The notes under the pieces: model-generated | What the model was told of the DNA's origin: nothing | What the model saw: the letters and a program-made list of their open reading frames with translations, nothing else | Databases searched by the model: none | Shown here: one piece after another, positions 7,757 through 14,658 of the stretch | Position numbering within the stretch: the first letter of the stretch is position 1 | Layout: each line of letters begins with the position of its first letter | NCBI GenBank assembly: GCA_016743235.1 | Contig: VRZD01000051.1 | Coordinates: 1-37,238 of the forward strand | Length of the DNA stretch: 37,238 bases | Source: Pantanalinema sp. GBBB05 | GTDB taxonomy: Bacteria; Cyanobacteriota; Cyanobacteriia; Leptolyngbyales; Leptolyngbyaceae | Direction: 5' to 3' | Translations under genes and position numbers: made by a program

Positions 7757-8422
7757 TTAATCACCTGAAGCAGCGGTAGCGGTAGCTGGATAACAGACTT
7801 TTGTGCCACCTAAGCCACAATAGCCATTGGGATTTTTGGCGAGATATTGCTGATGATAGGTTTCGGCGTAGTAGAACTCCGGTGCATCCAGAATTTCAGT
7901 GGTAATGGTGCCGTAGCCGGATTGACCGAGTGCTTGCTGATAGGCGTCCCGAGACGCTTCTGCTTGTTGCCGTTGGGTTTCTGAGTAGACGTAGATGCCT
8001 GATCGATATTGGGTGCCGACATCATTCCCTTGGCGCATCCCTTGAGTCGGATCGTGGCTTTCCCAGAAAACTTTGAGCAGTTGTTCGTAGCTAATGACGT
8101 TGGGATCAAACACCACGCGCACAACTTCGTTATGTCCAGTCATGCCTGAACAAACTTCTTGATAGGTGGGGTTGGGCGTAACTCCCGCCGCATAGCCTAC
8201 AGCCGTCGAAAAGACCCCCGCTTGCTGCCAGAATTTCCGTTCTGCGCCCCAAAAGCAGCCCAAACCAAACATCGCCATTTCTAGACCAGCCGGATAGGGT
8301 GGCTGCAACGGGTTGCCATTCACAAAATGGCGATCGGTAACGGGCATGGCTTCAGACCGTCCGGGGAGAGCAGTTTCCGGGGTCGGTAGTGATAGCTTTT
8401 TGCCAAATCCAAATAAGACCAT
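7757..8422 (-). CDS. msrA: Peptide-methionine (S)-S-oxide reductase
   Basis: Reduces the S-epimer of methionine sulfoxide in proteins, using thioredoxin. 221 residues. The catalytic motif GLGCFWGAERKFW places the nucleophilic cysteine at residue 56. The family motifs TGHNEVVRVVFDP, FWESHDPTQ and GTQYRSGIY follow. Further cysteines near the C-terminus (NGYCGLGGTKVCYP) are the probable resolving residues. The first 45 residues are the extension often seen in cyanobacterial MsrA and show no clear signal peptide. A TACAAT -10-like hexamer is on the minus strand at 8470-8475, about 50 nt upstream. It converges with the RCK gene. Confidence 0.95.
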   Translation of the reverse strand: MVLFGFGKKLSLPTPETALPGRSEAMPVTDRHFVNGNPLQPPYPAGLEMAMFGLGCFWGAERKFWQQAGVFSTAVGYAAGVTPNPTYQEVCSGMTGHNEVVRVVFDPNVISYEQLLKVFWESHDPTQGMRQGNDVGTQYRSGIYVYSETQRQQAEASRDAYQQALGQSGYGTITTEILDAPEFYYAETYHQQYLAKNPNGYCGLGGTKVCYPATATAASGD

Positions 8423-8514
8423 GAGTGTTGACCGTGAATTGCTGAATGGTTGTCTACCTTACTTCATACATTGTAAAGATTGGAGCGAGCTGAGTGCCGC
8501 CTGAACGCAGGACA

Positions 8515-9039
8515 TTATTTGTAGAGATTGCCGTCCGGCATCCTAGCTCCGGTTAAAGTAACGGATTCCAAAATTGCGCCTGCCATTCTCGCCTTGAGCA
8601 AATTAGCTTTGGTTAAATTCGCGCCAGTCAGGTTGGCTCGCCGCAGATTTGCCCCCTCCAGTGTGGCGCCTTCCAAGTTAGCCCCAGTTAAATCTGCTCC
8701 TTGTAGATTCGCGCCGTATAGATAGGCTCCACTCAGATCGGCTCCTTGCAAGTTTGCCCCTTGAAAGCTGACTAATGCTAAGTTTGCTTTCTGTAAAACG
8801 CTGTTGGTTAGGTTTGCTCGATCGAGATTGGAGCCTTGTAATGCCGCTTCTGTGAGGTTAGCGTCGTTAATGATAGCGCCTTCCAGATTGTAGCTGTAGA
8901 GCGAAGCCGCCGTTAGATCACATTTCGAGCATTCCAGCTTGTTAATCAGCTGCTTCACTTGATCAGGATTGGCAGCCAAAACAGTTGTTAGGGGTAGGAG
9001 GGCGATCGTGGTAGCCAGCAGAACAACAGCAGGTTTCAT
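8515..9039 (-). CDS. Secreted pentapeptide-repeat protein with CxxC
   Basis: 174 residues. An N-terminal signal peptide (MKPAVVLLATTIALLPLTTVLAA) predicts export to the periplasm or thylakoid lumen. A CSKC pair (Cys37, Cys40) precedes the repeat and is followed by roughly 20 A(D/N)LxX pentapeptides (for example LQGADLSGAYLYGANLQGAD), which fold as a right-handed quadrilateral beta-helix. It starts 6 nt after the stop of the alpha/beta hydrolase, so the two are likely one transcript. A paralogue with the same CxxC-then-repeats plan is at 20590-21378. Function unknown. Confidence 0.88.
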   Translation of the reverse strand: MKPAVVLLATTIALLPLTTVLAANPDQVKQLINKLECSKCDLTAASLYSYNLEGAIINDANLTEAALQGSNLDRANLTNSVLQKANLALVSFQGANLQGADLSGAYLYGANLQGADLTGANLEGATLEGANLRRANLTGANLTKANLLKARMAGAILESVTLTGARMPDGNLYK

Positions 9040-9045
9040 GGTGAT

Positions 9046-9972
9046 TTAGGATAGGTATTTGTTCAAGAACGGTAGAATGCCTTCGAGTAACAGATCGGCA
9101 TACTCCTCATGTAATCCTAATGAACCGGGCATCCGATAAACTTGTACGCCAGAAAAATGCACTAATACTTCCATTTCAGCCCGTGATTTCGGTGGAGTTT
9201 GTTCGCCAATCACCACTAAAGACGGTACAGGTAGCGGTTGGAAGTAGCTTAAGAAGTCCATGCGATTGCGAACTGGATCCAGTGCCCCTGTCACAAAGGC
9301 AGCGGCAGCGAATCTAGCACCTCGTTGCTGAGTAGCCCGCCACTTCTGGGAAATTAAGTTAGAGGTGACATTGCGGGGATTAGCATAGACATGCCGCTGA
9401 TACATGAAGCGAAGGACGGGAGGAAGGGTGTTGAGGAAATACAGCAATTGTCCCAGAATCGGTAATCTGACAATCTTGTTCAGGAACTTGTAGACGCTAC
9501 GGTGTTCGCCCATGGCTGTTGGCAGAGGTCCACGCCAGGTAGGGGCGATCAGAATTACATACGCCCATAGAGAGGGTTGCTGACGAGCCAGTTCCATCAC
9601 ATAACCTGCTGCATGTCCTGCCGCGATCGCCACGACCGGACAGGTAAATACCGATCGGACAAAATCGCGGAGGAAAGCATGATAGATGGCAGGTTGGTAC
9701 TTAAAAGCGGTACGAGTGGATTGCCCAAACCCGACCCAATCTACAGCGACGACTTGAAATTGTTCAGCAAGTTGGGTGGCTAGTCCGCGCATTTCGCCCC
9801 GAGTGGAGACGCTACTAAAGGCAGGAAGTAGTAAAACGGGTTGCCCTTCACCGAGAACTTCGTAGGCTACGGTGATCGATTTACCTTTCCAGACCCAACG
9901 GTACTCTTGTACCGAGCCACCAATGTCTAGACTGGATTTGGTTTCTAACACAGAAAACTGACTGGCAGACAC
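9046..9972 (-). CDS. Alpha/beta-hydrolase-fold protein with altered nucleophile elbow
   Basis: 308 residues. The fold is visible as an oxyanion strand PVLLLPAFSSVSTRGEM, the strand AVDWVGFGQS, a nucleophile-elbow region, a lid (150-215) and a C-terminal histidine (residue 288, GLHEEYAD). The elbow reads AGHAAG (GHAAG at 119-123) where a serine hydrolase would have G-x-S-x-G; residue 121 is Ala (codon GCA). Glu257 in VVIGEQTP is in the usual acid region. The protein may therefore be a non-hydrolytic member, or use another mechanism. No signal peptide. It is followed 6 nt later by the pentapeptide gene and preceded by the PRC-barrel gene (42 nt), all on the minus strand. Confidence 0.85.
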   Translation of the reverse strand: MSASQFSVLETKSSLDIGGSVQEYRWVWKGKSITVAYEVLGEGQPVLLLPAFSSVSTRGEMRGLATQLAEQFQVVAVDWVGFGQSTRTAFKYQPAIYHAFLRDFVRSVFTCPVVAIAAGHAAGYVMELARQQPSLWAYVILIAPTWRGPLPTAMGEHRSVYKFLNKIVRLPILGQLLYFLNTLPPVLRFMYQRHVYANPRNVTSNLISQKWRATQQRGARFAAAAFVTGALDPVRNRMDFLSYFQPLPVPSLVVIGEQTPPKSRAEMEVLVHFSGVQVYRMPGSLGLHEEYADLLLEGILPFLNKYLS

Positions 9973-10014
9973 ACGACCAACACTGAATAAACGGTGTAAC
10001 TAATCTACCATCTC

Positions 10015-11364
10015 TTAAATCCAGGGTTCGTCATCGTCCTCATCGGTTTGCGCTGTCGCGACCTGATTGGTCGATTCAACGATCGGCGTCAGAGGCGGGT
10101 CAGCGACTGGCTCATCCCCAAACAACCAAATCTCATCTTCCTCAACGTCAGAGGCTGGAGGAGGGGTGACGGCTGTAGCCGCTGTTGGTGGTTGGGGCAT
10201 CCAGATATTCTCAGGCTTACGAGCCGCCGCGATCGTGTCTTCGGGTGGAGTTGAAACAACTGGCTCATCGTCAATCCAGGGATCATCGTCATCCGCTGTA
10301 GTCTCGATCGTGTAAATCTCTGTTGCTACTGCAGATTGACGCTTGACTAGTTCTAAATCCTCAGTAATCCAATAATCATCTGGTGTTGTTTCTGGCTGTG
10401 TTGCTGGTGTACCAACGGACGTTACAGGTGGTTGTTGAGGATGAGTAGCAACAGTGGTTGAGGATGGGATGGTAATTTCATCTGCTTCATCAAAAAAGTC
10501 ATCGTCCTCTAAAACGTCGTTACCCGTAACAGAGTCAATTACTTCTCGGGCCTGAACTGTAAAGGTTTGTGTGCCTTCTTTCACTTGTTCACTGAAATCG
10601 TGAGTCCGTTCCTTTACCTGCTCAATCAGAACTTCTCCGGTTTCCCACAATTGTTCATTCAGGAGATGGGCAGTTTCTTTAGCTTGCTCAGCCAGTAATT
10701 GTGCCCGTTCCTTAGCCCGTGCCGTCAACGTTTGAAACTGACCTTTGGCTTGCTCGGTCAGGCTTTGGGCTTTATGGGTAAACGATCGCAGCTCTTGAGT
10801 CACCTGCGTATAATCTTCTTTCAGTTCATGACTGACTTTACTCAATTTTTCGGGAATGCCCTCCCGGTAGGTATCAAACGCTTGGATGGTGGTTTCGACT
10901 ACTAAAACTCGTCTACGTCCCCAACTAAGAATTTTTCCTGGAGGTAGACGATAAATTGTGCCCACCAAGCCACCCCACTGATCTGCCACCATCAGGTAGT
11001 CTGTGATTGCGCCCGATCGCAGATTAAAGACACAGTCGATAATTTTACCAACCCGATCACCTGCCCGACTCCAAACCTCGCAGCCAATCAGCGATTCTAA
11101 CTGCCGGACGCGTTCCGCATCAGTATCTTCGGGGGGAGAGTGGGTGATGATGCCATTCGTGCCTAACGCCTCTACCTGGGACAGTTTGAAGGCTGTTTTT
11201 TTATTGCCCAGGAAGCCAGATTTGCAGACAAATCCCAAAACCCGATGAACTTCGGGATACATCCACAACACCTCAATGCGACCCAGTTCTTCCATTGTGT
11301 TGCGATCGAGGACTAACTGGTTCAGTAGTTCACTATGCCGGACAACCTCTGGCTGCGTGGTCAT
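10015..11364 (-). CDS. Double PRC-barrel protein with 11-residue amphipathic repeats and acidic Trp tail
   Basis: 449 residues in three parts. Residues 7-70 and about 90-160 are two PRC-barrel-like domains (LGRIEVLWMYPEVHRVLGFVC; GCEVWSRAGDRVGKIIDCVF). Residues 202-275 are seven tandem 11-residue units of the type L-x-E-Q-A-K-E-x-x-x-x (LTEQAKGQFQT, LTARAKERAQL, LAEQAKETAHL, LNEQLWETGEV, LIEQVKERTHD, FSEQVKEGTQT, FTVQAREV), as in LEA or apolipoprotein-like helices that bind membranes. Residues 280-449 are acidic, Pro/Thr-rich and probably disordered, with five acidic Trp motifs ending at the very C-terminus (DEPWI). There is no signal peptide, so it is likely a cytoplasmic or membrane-peripheral protein. 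Its function is unknown to me. Confidence 0.85.
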   Translation of the reverse strand: MTTQPEVVRHSELLNQLVLDRNTMEELGRIEVLWMYPEVHRVLGFVCKSGFLGNKKTAFKLSQVEALGTNGIITHSPPEDTDAERVRQLESLIGCEVWSRAGDRVGKIIDCVFNLRSGAITDYLMVADQWGGLVGTIYRLPPGKILSWGRRRVLVVETTIQAFDTYREGIPEKLSKVSHELKEDYTQVTQELRSFTHKAQSLTEQAKGQFQTLTARAKERAQLLAEQAKETAHLLNEQLWETGEVLIEQVKERTHDFSEQVKEGTQTFTVQAREVIDSVTGNDVLEDDDFFDEADEITIPSSTTVATHPQQPPVTSVGTPATQPETTPDDYWITEDLELVKRQSAVATEIYTIETTADDDDPWIDDEPVVSTPPEDTIAAARKPENIWMPQPPTAATAVTPPPASDVEEDEIWLFGDEPVADPPLTPIVESTNQVATAQTDEDDDEPWI

Positions 11365-11371
11365 AACTCCA

Positions 11372-11393
11372 TAAGCATTGGTGTTTATGCTTA
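11372..11393 (-). promoter_or_regulatory. Leader hairpin of the PRC-barrel gene
   Basis: TAAGCAT (11372-11378) and ATGCTTA (11387-11393) pair perfectly around an 8-nt loop, 7 nt upstream of the start codon. At this position it would cover the ribosome-binding region and could limit initiation, or act as an operator. Confidence 0.4.
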
Positions 11394-11404
11394 CAGTCTA
11401 TCTC

Positions 11405-11445
11405 AGAGGAAGGATGGGGAAGGTGACAGAGATGAGGAAGATAGG
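11405..11445. repeat. Purine-rich dispersed repeat, copy 1
   Basis: A purine-rich stretch containing GATGGGGAAGGTGAC (11413-11427) and GAGATGAGGAAGAT (11429-11442). The first recurs in reverse complement at 22903-22917; the second recurs directly at 22718-22731. It lies between the PRC-barrel and Spy-like genes. Confidence 0.6.
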
Positions 11446-11446
11446 T

Positions 11447-11471
11447 GAGGGGCGAAGTACGATCGCCCCTC
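11447..11471 (-). terminator. Probable terminator of the Spy-like gene
   Basis: GAGGGGCG (11447-11454) and CGCCCCTC (11464-11471) form a perfect GC-rich 8-bp stem with a 9-nt loop, 10 nt beyond the stop of the Spy-like gene. No U-run follows, so this is a stem-only candidate. Confidence 0.5.
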
Positions 11472-11481
11472 TGTTCAGAGT

Positions 11482-11988
11482 CTACAAATTGGATGGGGTA
11501 GTATTGGGTTGGTTTTGGCGACGTTGTTGCCCTGAACTCCGACGTTGCTGCATATTTGCCCGACGGCTATCCAGTTTCTGGCGGAGGTCGGCAGGTAGTT
11601 TACTAAACTCTTCCTCCCGGATAGTCCGAATTTGCTGTTTTTGGGCATCCGTTAGGTTGAGGGATTTAAACATCTGGCGCATACCTTGCCAGTCTCGCCG
11701 CCCGTTGGTGGCTTGCCCAGACTGCACCGTTTGCTTAGCCGCTTGCACTTGCTGTCTTTGGGCATCGGTGAGGACTTCGTTCATCACCCGATCGCGCATC
11801 CGTTGCATGGCTTGCTGCATCTGAGCTTTTTCCGCATCAGTCAGGTTAAGCTTGTTGGGTCTCGCTGGTTTTCCTTGAGACGGGGTGGCTGAAGGAGACT
11901 GGGTTTGTGCCAGTGCTGGTGTCATGGGTAATGAGGTAATCAGCATCGCGATCGCGGCAGGTAGCAGGAGCGCAGCTTTGATGTTCAT
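11482..11988 (-). CDS. Periplasmic Spy/CpxP-like LTxxQ-motif protein
   Basis: 168 residues. A signal peptide (basic start, hydrophobic stretch, cleavage near ALA-QTQ at 26-27) sends it to the periplasm. The mature part is almost wholly helical, Gln/Arg/Met-rich, with three LTxxQ-type motifs: LTDAEK (49-54), LTDAQR (73-78) and LTDAQK (112-117). These are the hallmark of the Spy/CpxP family of small periplasmic chaperones or stress sensors. A basic Q/R-rich C-terminal tail follows (from about 140). It has its own leader inverted repeat and a stem terminator, so it appears to be a monocistronic unit. The exact client is unknown. Confidence 0.85.
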   Translation of the reverse strand: MNIKAALLLPAAIAMLITSLPMTPALAQTQSPSATPSQGKPARPNKLNLTDAEKAQMQQAMQRMRDRVMNEVLTDAQRQQVQAAKQTVQSGQATNGRRDWQGMRQMFKSLNLTDAQKQQIRTIREEEFSKLPADLRQKLDSRRANMQQRRSSGQQRRQNQPNTTPSNL

Positions 11989-12003
11989 AGCTTTTCGTTG
12001 AGA

Positions 12004-12054
12004 TAGTCTAAATGGAACTTGGCTAACGAATCAGTTAGTTGCTGGTTTAGACTA
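12004..12054. repeat. Nested inverted repeat upstream of the Spy-like gene
   Basis: TAGTCTAAA (12004-12012) pairs with TTTAGACTA (12046-12054), and inside it CTAAC (12023-12027) pairs with GTTAG (12034-12038). The element ends about 15 nt before the start codon at 11988. It may be a structured leader or a dyad operator. Confidence 0.55.
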
Positions 12055-12064
12055 CGCCACTCCC

Positions 12065-12094
12065 AAAAAGGTTCATGATTAACAACGAACCTTT
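12065..12094 (-). terminator. Rho-independent terminator of the SagB-type gene
   Basis: On the minus strand an AAAGGTTC / GAACCTTT 8-bp stem with a 12-nt loop is followed by T residues (complement of 12065-12069). The stem overlaps the stop codon of the SagB-type gene at 12093-12095. Confidence 0.65.
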
Positions 12095-13631
12095 ATTGCG
12101 ATTGTGGACGACCCAACGTGGTGATATACAGCACCGCTTCATCTACTGGGATGCCTAGTACCTCATTAACTTGATCATCAAAAAAGCCACCAATACCACT
12201 CACTCCTAGACCCAAGCGAATAGCGGCTAAGTTTAGGCGTTGTCCCAGATGTCCAGCATCTAGATGCAGGTAGCGATAGACGCGATCGCCGTATTGATCG
12301 ATCGCGGCTTTCAGATCAGCGGTGTGAAAGAGTACTGCTGCTGCGTCACGCCCCAACTCTTGCCCTAAGCAGAGAAAATGGAGTTCCTTACGAAAACTCT
12401 TGAACCGAATTTGCCGCAGTTCTTGCGCCTTTGGTGCGTAGTAATAACAGCCTTCTTCTAAGCCTGTGACTGAAGAGGCGGCAATAAACGTTTCAACCAA
12501 ACTGAGATCAAAGTAATCCGGTGAACCATCTAAGCCTTGGTCGCTATAGTGCGATGGTTGATAGGTGAAATCGAGTAGGGCTTTCAGCTCTTCTAAGGTT
12601 AGAGCAGTGCCACTGTAGGCACGGGTTGAACGGCGTTTGAGAACTGTGTTTTCTAAGCCTTCTAACCGATCACCCCAATCAATGGGTGACATTTCCGTAG
12701 ACACTTTCAAGCAAAACGGGAAATTATATTTATCGGTGCGTTGACCATCGCTAGCCCCCAGTTTCCAATTGACCTTGGCAGATGGCTCGATCGCTAACTT
12801 CGTGGCTTCATGTAAATAGTTCAACAGTTGCCCATCGGGAATATGGGGGTAAGTCGTTTGCGTCGGAGCCGGAAAAATCGTTTTGGTTAAGGGCAGATTT
12901 TGTTTCACTTCTAGCAAATCGGCTAGGGGAATGACCGCGATCGCCCCTTCCTGTTCCGTGTCCAGATACAGTAATTGATTGATCGCATCGTCCATAAAAC
13001 TGCCGATCAAATGGGGACGATAATCGTTAATTGCACTAGCAAGCTCAATATTGCCCAGCAGATGCCCGGAGTCGAGGAAAATACGACGATAGGCTCGATC
13101 CTGATACCGCCATGCCGATCGCTGGAAGACTCCAGTCACGACTAGTGCCAGCTGGGTATTTTCCAGTACCGGCTGCCAGAAACATGCCACCTGAAGTTTC
13201 GTCCAGATGTCACTTTCCCAAAAATGCACCAAGGAGTGACTGCGAGCTTGATAGTTATAGAGTCCGGCAGGGAGCATTGGTGTCCCGCGGGATACGAGAT
13301 ATAGTTCTGCGGGATATAGACCCCCAGCTGAGGGCGCAGCCCGTAAGTAGTGAGGCTCTCCTAACATCGGAATTAAGCCGGTGAGCCCATAGCTACAAAA
13401 CAACAACCGCGATAGGCGTTGCCACCATGCCTCTGTAGCATTGTTGGGTAGACTGTCTGGAGTTTCGGGCAAATAGGCTTTCAGGTCAAAGGCTGTGCCA
13501 ATCTTGTATTCCTTAAACGGAATCGGCTGTTGCTCCCAGTCCAGGGGTTTACTTTTCGTGTTAATCGTTCGAGGGTCATACTTAGTCCGCTCATGGTAGT
13601 GCTGGGCGATCGACGCAGTGGGCTCCGGCAT
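12093..13631 (-). CDS. SagB/ThcOx-type nitroreductase-family dehydrogenase, tandem domains
   Basis: 512 residues containing two nitroreductase-like halves. The first (about 60-260) has RAAPSAGGLYPAELYLV and FLDSGHLLGNIELAS. The second (about 330-510) has LKRRSTRAYSG, LDAGHLGQRLNLAAIRLGLG and a C-terminal VLGIPVDEAVLYITTLGRP. SagB-type enzymes are FMN-dependent and oxidise azolines to azoles in peptide natural products; many cyanobacterial copies stand alone and their role is not settled. No YcaO cyclodehydratase, peptide precursor or transporter is visible nearby, so a natural-product role is not supported here. There is no signal peptide. A terminator overlaps the stop. Confidence 0.88.
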   Translation of the reverse strand: MPEPTASIAQHYHERTKYDPRTINTKSKPLDWEQQPIPFKEYKIGTAFDLKAYLPETPDSLPNNATEAWWQRLSRLLFCSYGLTGLIPMLGEPHYLRAAPSAGGLYPAELYLVSRGTPMLPAGLYNYQARSHSLVHFWESDIWTKLQVACFWQPVLENTQLALVVTGVFQRSAWRYQDRAYRRIFLDSGHLLGNIELASAINDYRPHLIGSFMDDAINQLLYLDTEQEGAIAVIPLADLLEVKQNLPLTKTIFPAPTQTTYPHIPDGQLLNYLHEATKLAIEPSAKVNWKLGASDGQRTDKYNFPFCLKVSTEMSPIDWGDRLEGLENTVLKRRSTRAYSGTALTLEELKALLDFTYQPSHYSDQGLDGSPDYFDLSLVETFIAASSVTGLEEGCYYYAPKAQELRQIRFKSFRKELHFLCLGQELGRDAAAVLFHTADLKAAIDQYGDRVYRYLHLDAGHLGQRLNLAAIRLGLGVSGIGGFFDDQVNEVLGIPVDEAVLYITTLGRPQSQ

Positions 13632-13713
13632 AAACGGTAAGAGTTAACTAGCTCCGCTTCAATCTTGACACTCTCTCAGGCGAACGTGTTACGACAGGGG
13701 GTATAGTTTAAGG

Positions 13714-14583
13714 CTAATTTGGGCGATCTTGACTAAACTTTTGCAATTGCGATCGCCAAACCTGGTAGCCTTTAGGACTTAAATGCAATCCATCGGTACT
13801 GAGATCATCGCGTAAATCGCCCCGAATGTCTGTAAAAAATGAGTGCAAATCCAAATATTCCACTTGTTCTTCTTTGGCGATCGCGGCTAGTTCACGATTC
13901 AACCAGCGAATATGGCGATTCGGCACTTTGGGTAAGCGATCGACCCAAACGGGGAGTGAAGGCGGATTAGCCGTAGTAGTTTGTTCCGCAGACTTGGTAT
14001 AGCGCTGGGTGATTTGTGGACCACCATGGGGCAAGAGCGATTGCACGACAATGCGGCTGCGAGGATGCGATCGCTTGAGATGGCGAATGATTTCAACTTG
14101 ATTGGCTAAGAGAGTGGCATCCCGGACTCCCCGAATAATGTCATTAATCCCAACCATCACCAAAATGGTTTCTGGTTTAGTATCGTCAAACAAGTCTAGA
14201 CGTTGTAATAGTCCGGCTGAGGTTTCTCCAGAAATACCTTGATTTAACCAGGTGACTCCCCGAGGCAAGAGATCATAGGGAAACCATAAACTGAGAGAAT
14301 CTCCGGCTAAGACAATTAATCGCTTGGGTGGTTTTTCGGCAAATCGCTCGGCTTCCCGTTGCAGTTGAGCTAGCCACTGTTGATAGGTGAATTGGTAACG
14401 CACTCCAGGTTCAGGCTCGGGAGCCGCTTGGGGCAGACTGCGTTCTAGGGTGGAAGCATTTACCTGAGAAGAAACGGTTAAGCTATGCTCTTGCTGCATG
14501 GGCAGAATGGCAAGCGCCAATAGTCCGCCCGTGGTCGCCGAGAGCATAGCCCAACTTGAAAAGGTTGCGAAACGCTTAAACAC
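13714..14583 (-). CDS. SGNH/GDSL-family hydrolase, membrane-anchored or secreted
   Basis: 289 residues. An uncleaved or cleaved hydrophobic segment (about 8-28) predicts export. The SGNH blocks are all present: block I GDSLS (catalytic Ser96), block II NQGISGE (Gly), block III VGINDI (Asn147), and block V DGLHLS (Asp264, His267). Such enzymes act on ester or acetyl groups of lipids or polysaccharides; the substrate here cannot be read from the sequence. It lies between amt and the SagB-type gene on the same strand, but with gaps of about 75 and 80 nt. Confidence 0.92.
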   Translation of the reverse strand: MFKRFATFSSWAMLSATTGGLLALAILPMQQEHSLTVSSQVNASTLERSLPQAAPEPEPGVRYQFTYQQWLAQLQREAERFAEKPPKRLIVLAGDSLSLWFPYDLLPRGVTWLNQGISGETSAGLLQRLDLFDDTKPETILVMVGINDIIRGVRDATLLANQVEIIRHLKRSHPRSRIVVQSLLPHGGPQITQRYTKSAEQTTTANPPSLPVWVDRLPKVPNRHIRWLNRELAAIAKEEQVEYLDLHSFFTDIRGDLRDDLSTDGLHLSPKGYQVWRSQLQKFSQDRPN

Positions 14584-14621
14584 TCATCCGATTCAGTGCA
14601 GGTTGAATCTGATTGTAGTAG

Positions 14622-14643
14622 CAGCGTTCAGTTTTGAACGCTG
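14622..14643 (-). terminator. Probable stem terminator of the first amt gene
   Basis: CAGCGTTC (14622-14629) and GAACGCTG (14636-14643) form a perfect 8-bp stem with a 6-nt loop, 15 nt after the stop of the amt gene. There is no U-run on the exit side. Confidence 0.5.
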
Positions 14644-14658
14644 GTTTACTAGGAGAAA

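Noticed and set aside
12093..14583. RiPP biosynthetic cluster around the SagB-type gene
   Set aside because: Neighbours are a Spy-like chaperone and an SGNH hydrolase; no YcaO, precursor peptide or exporter.
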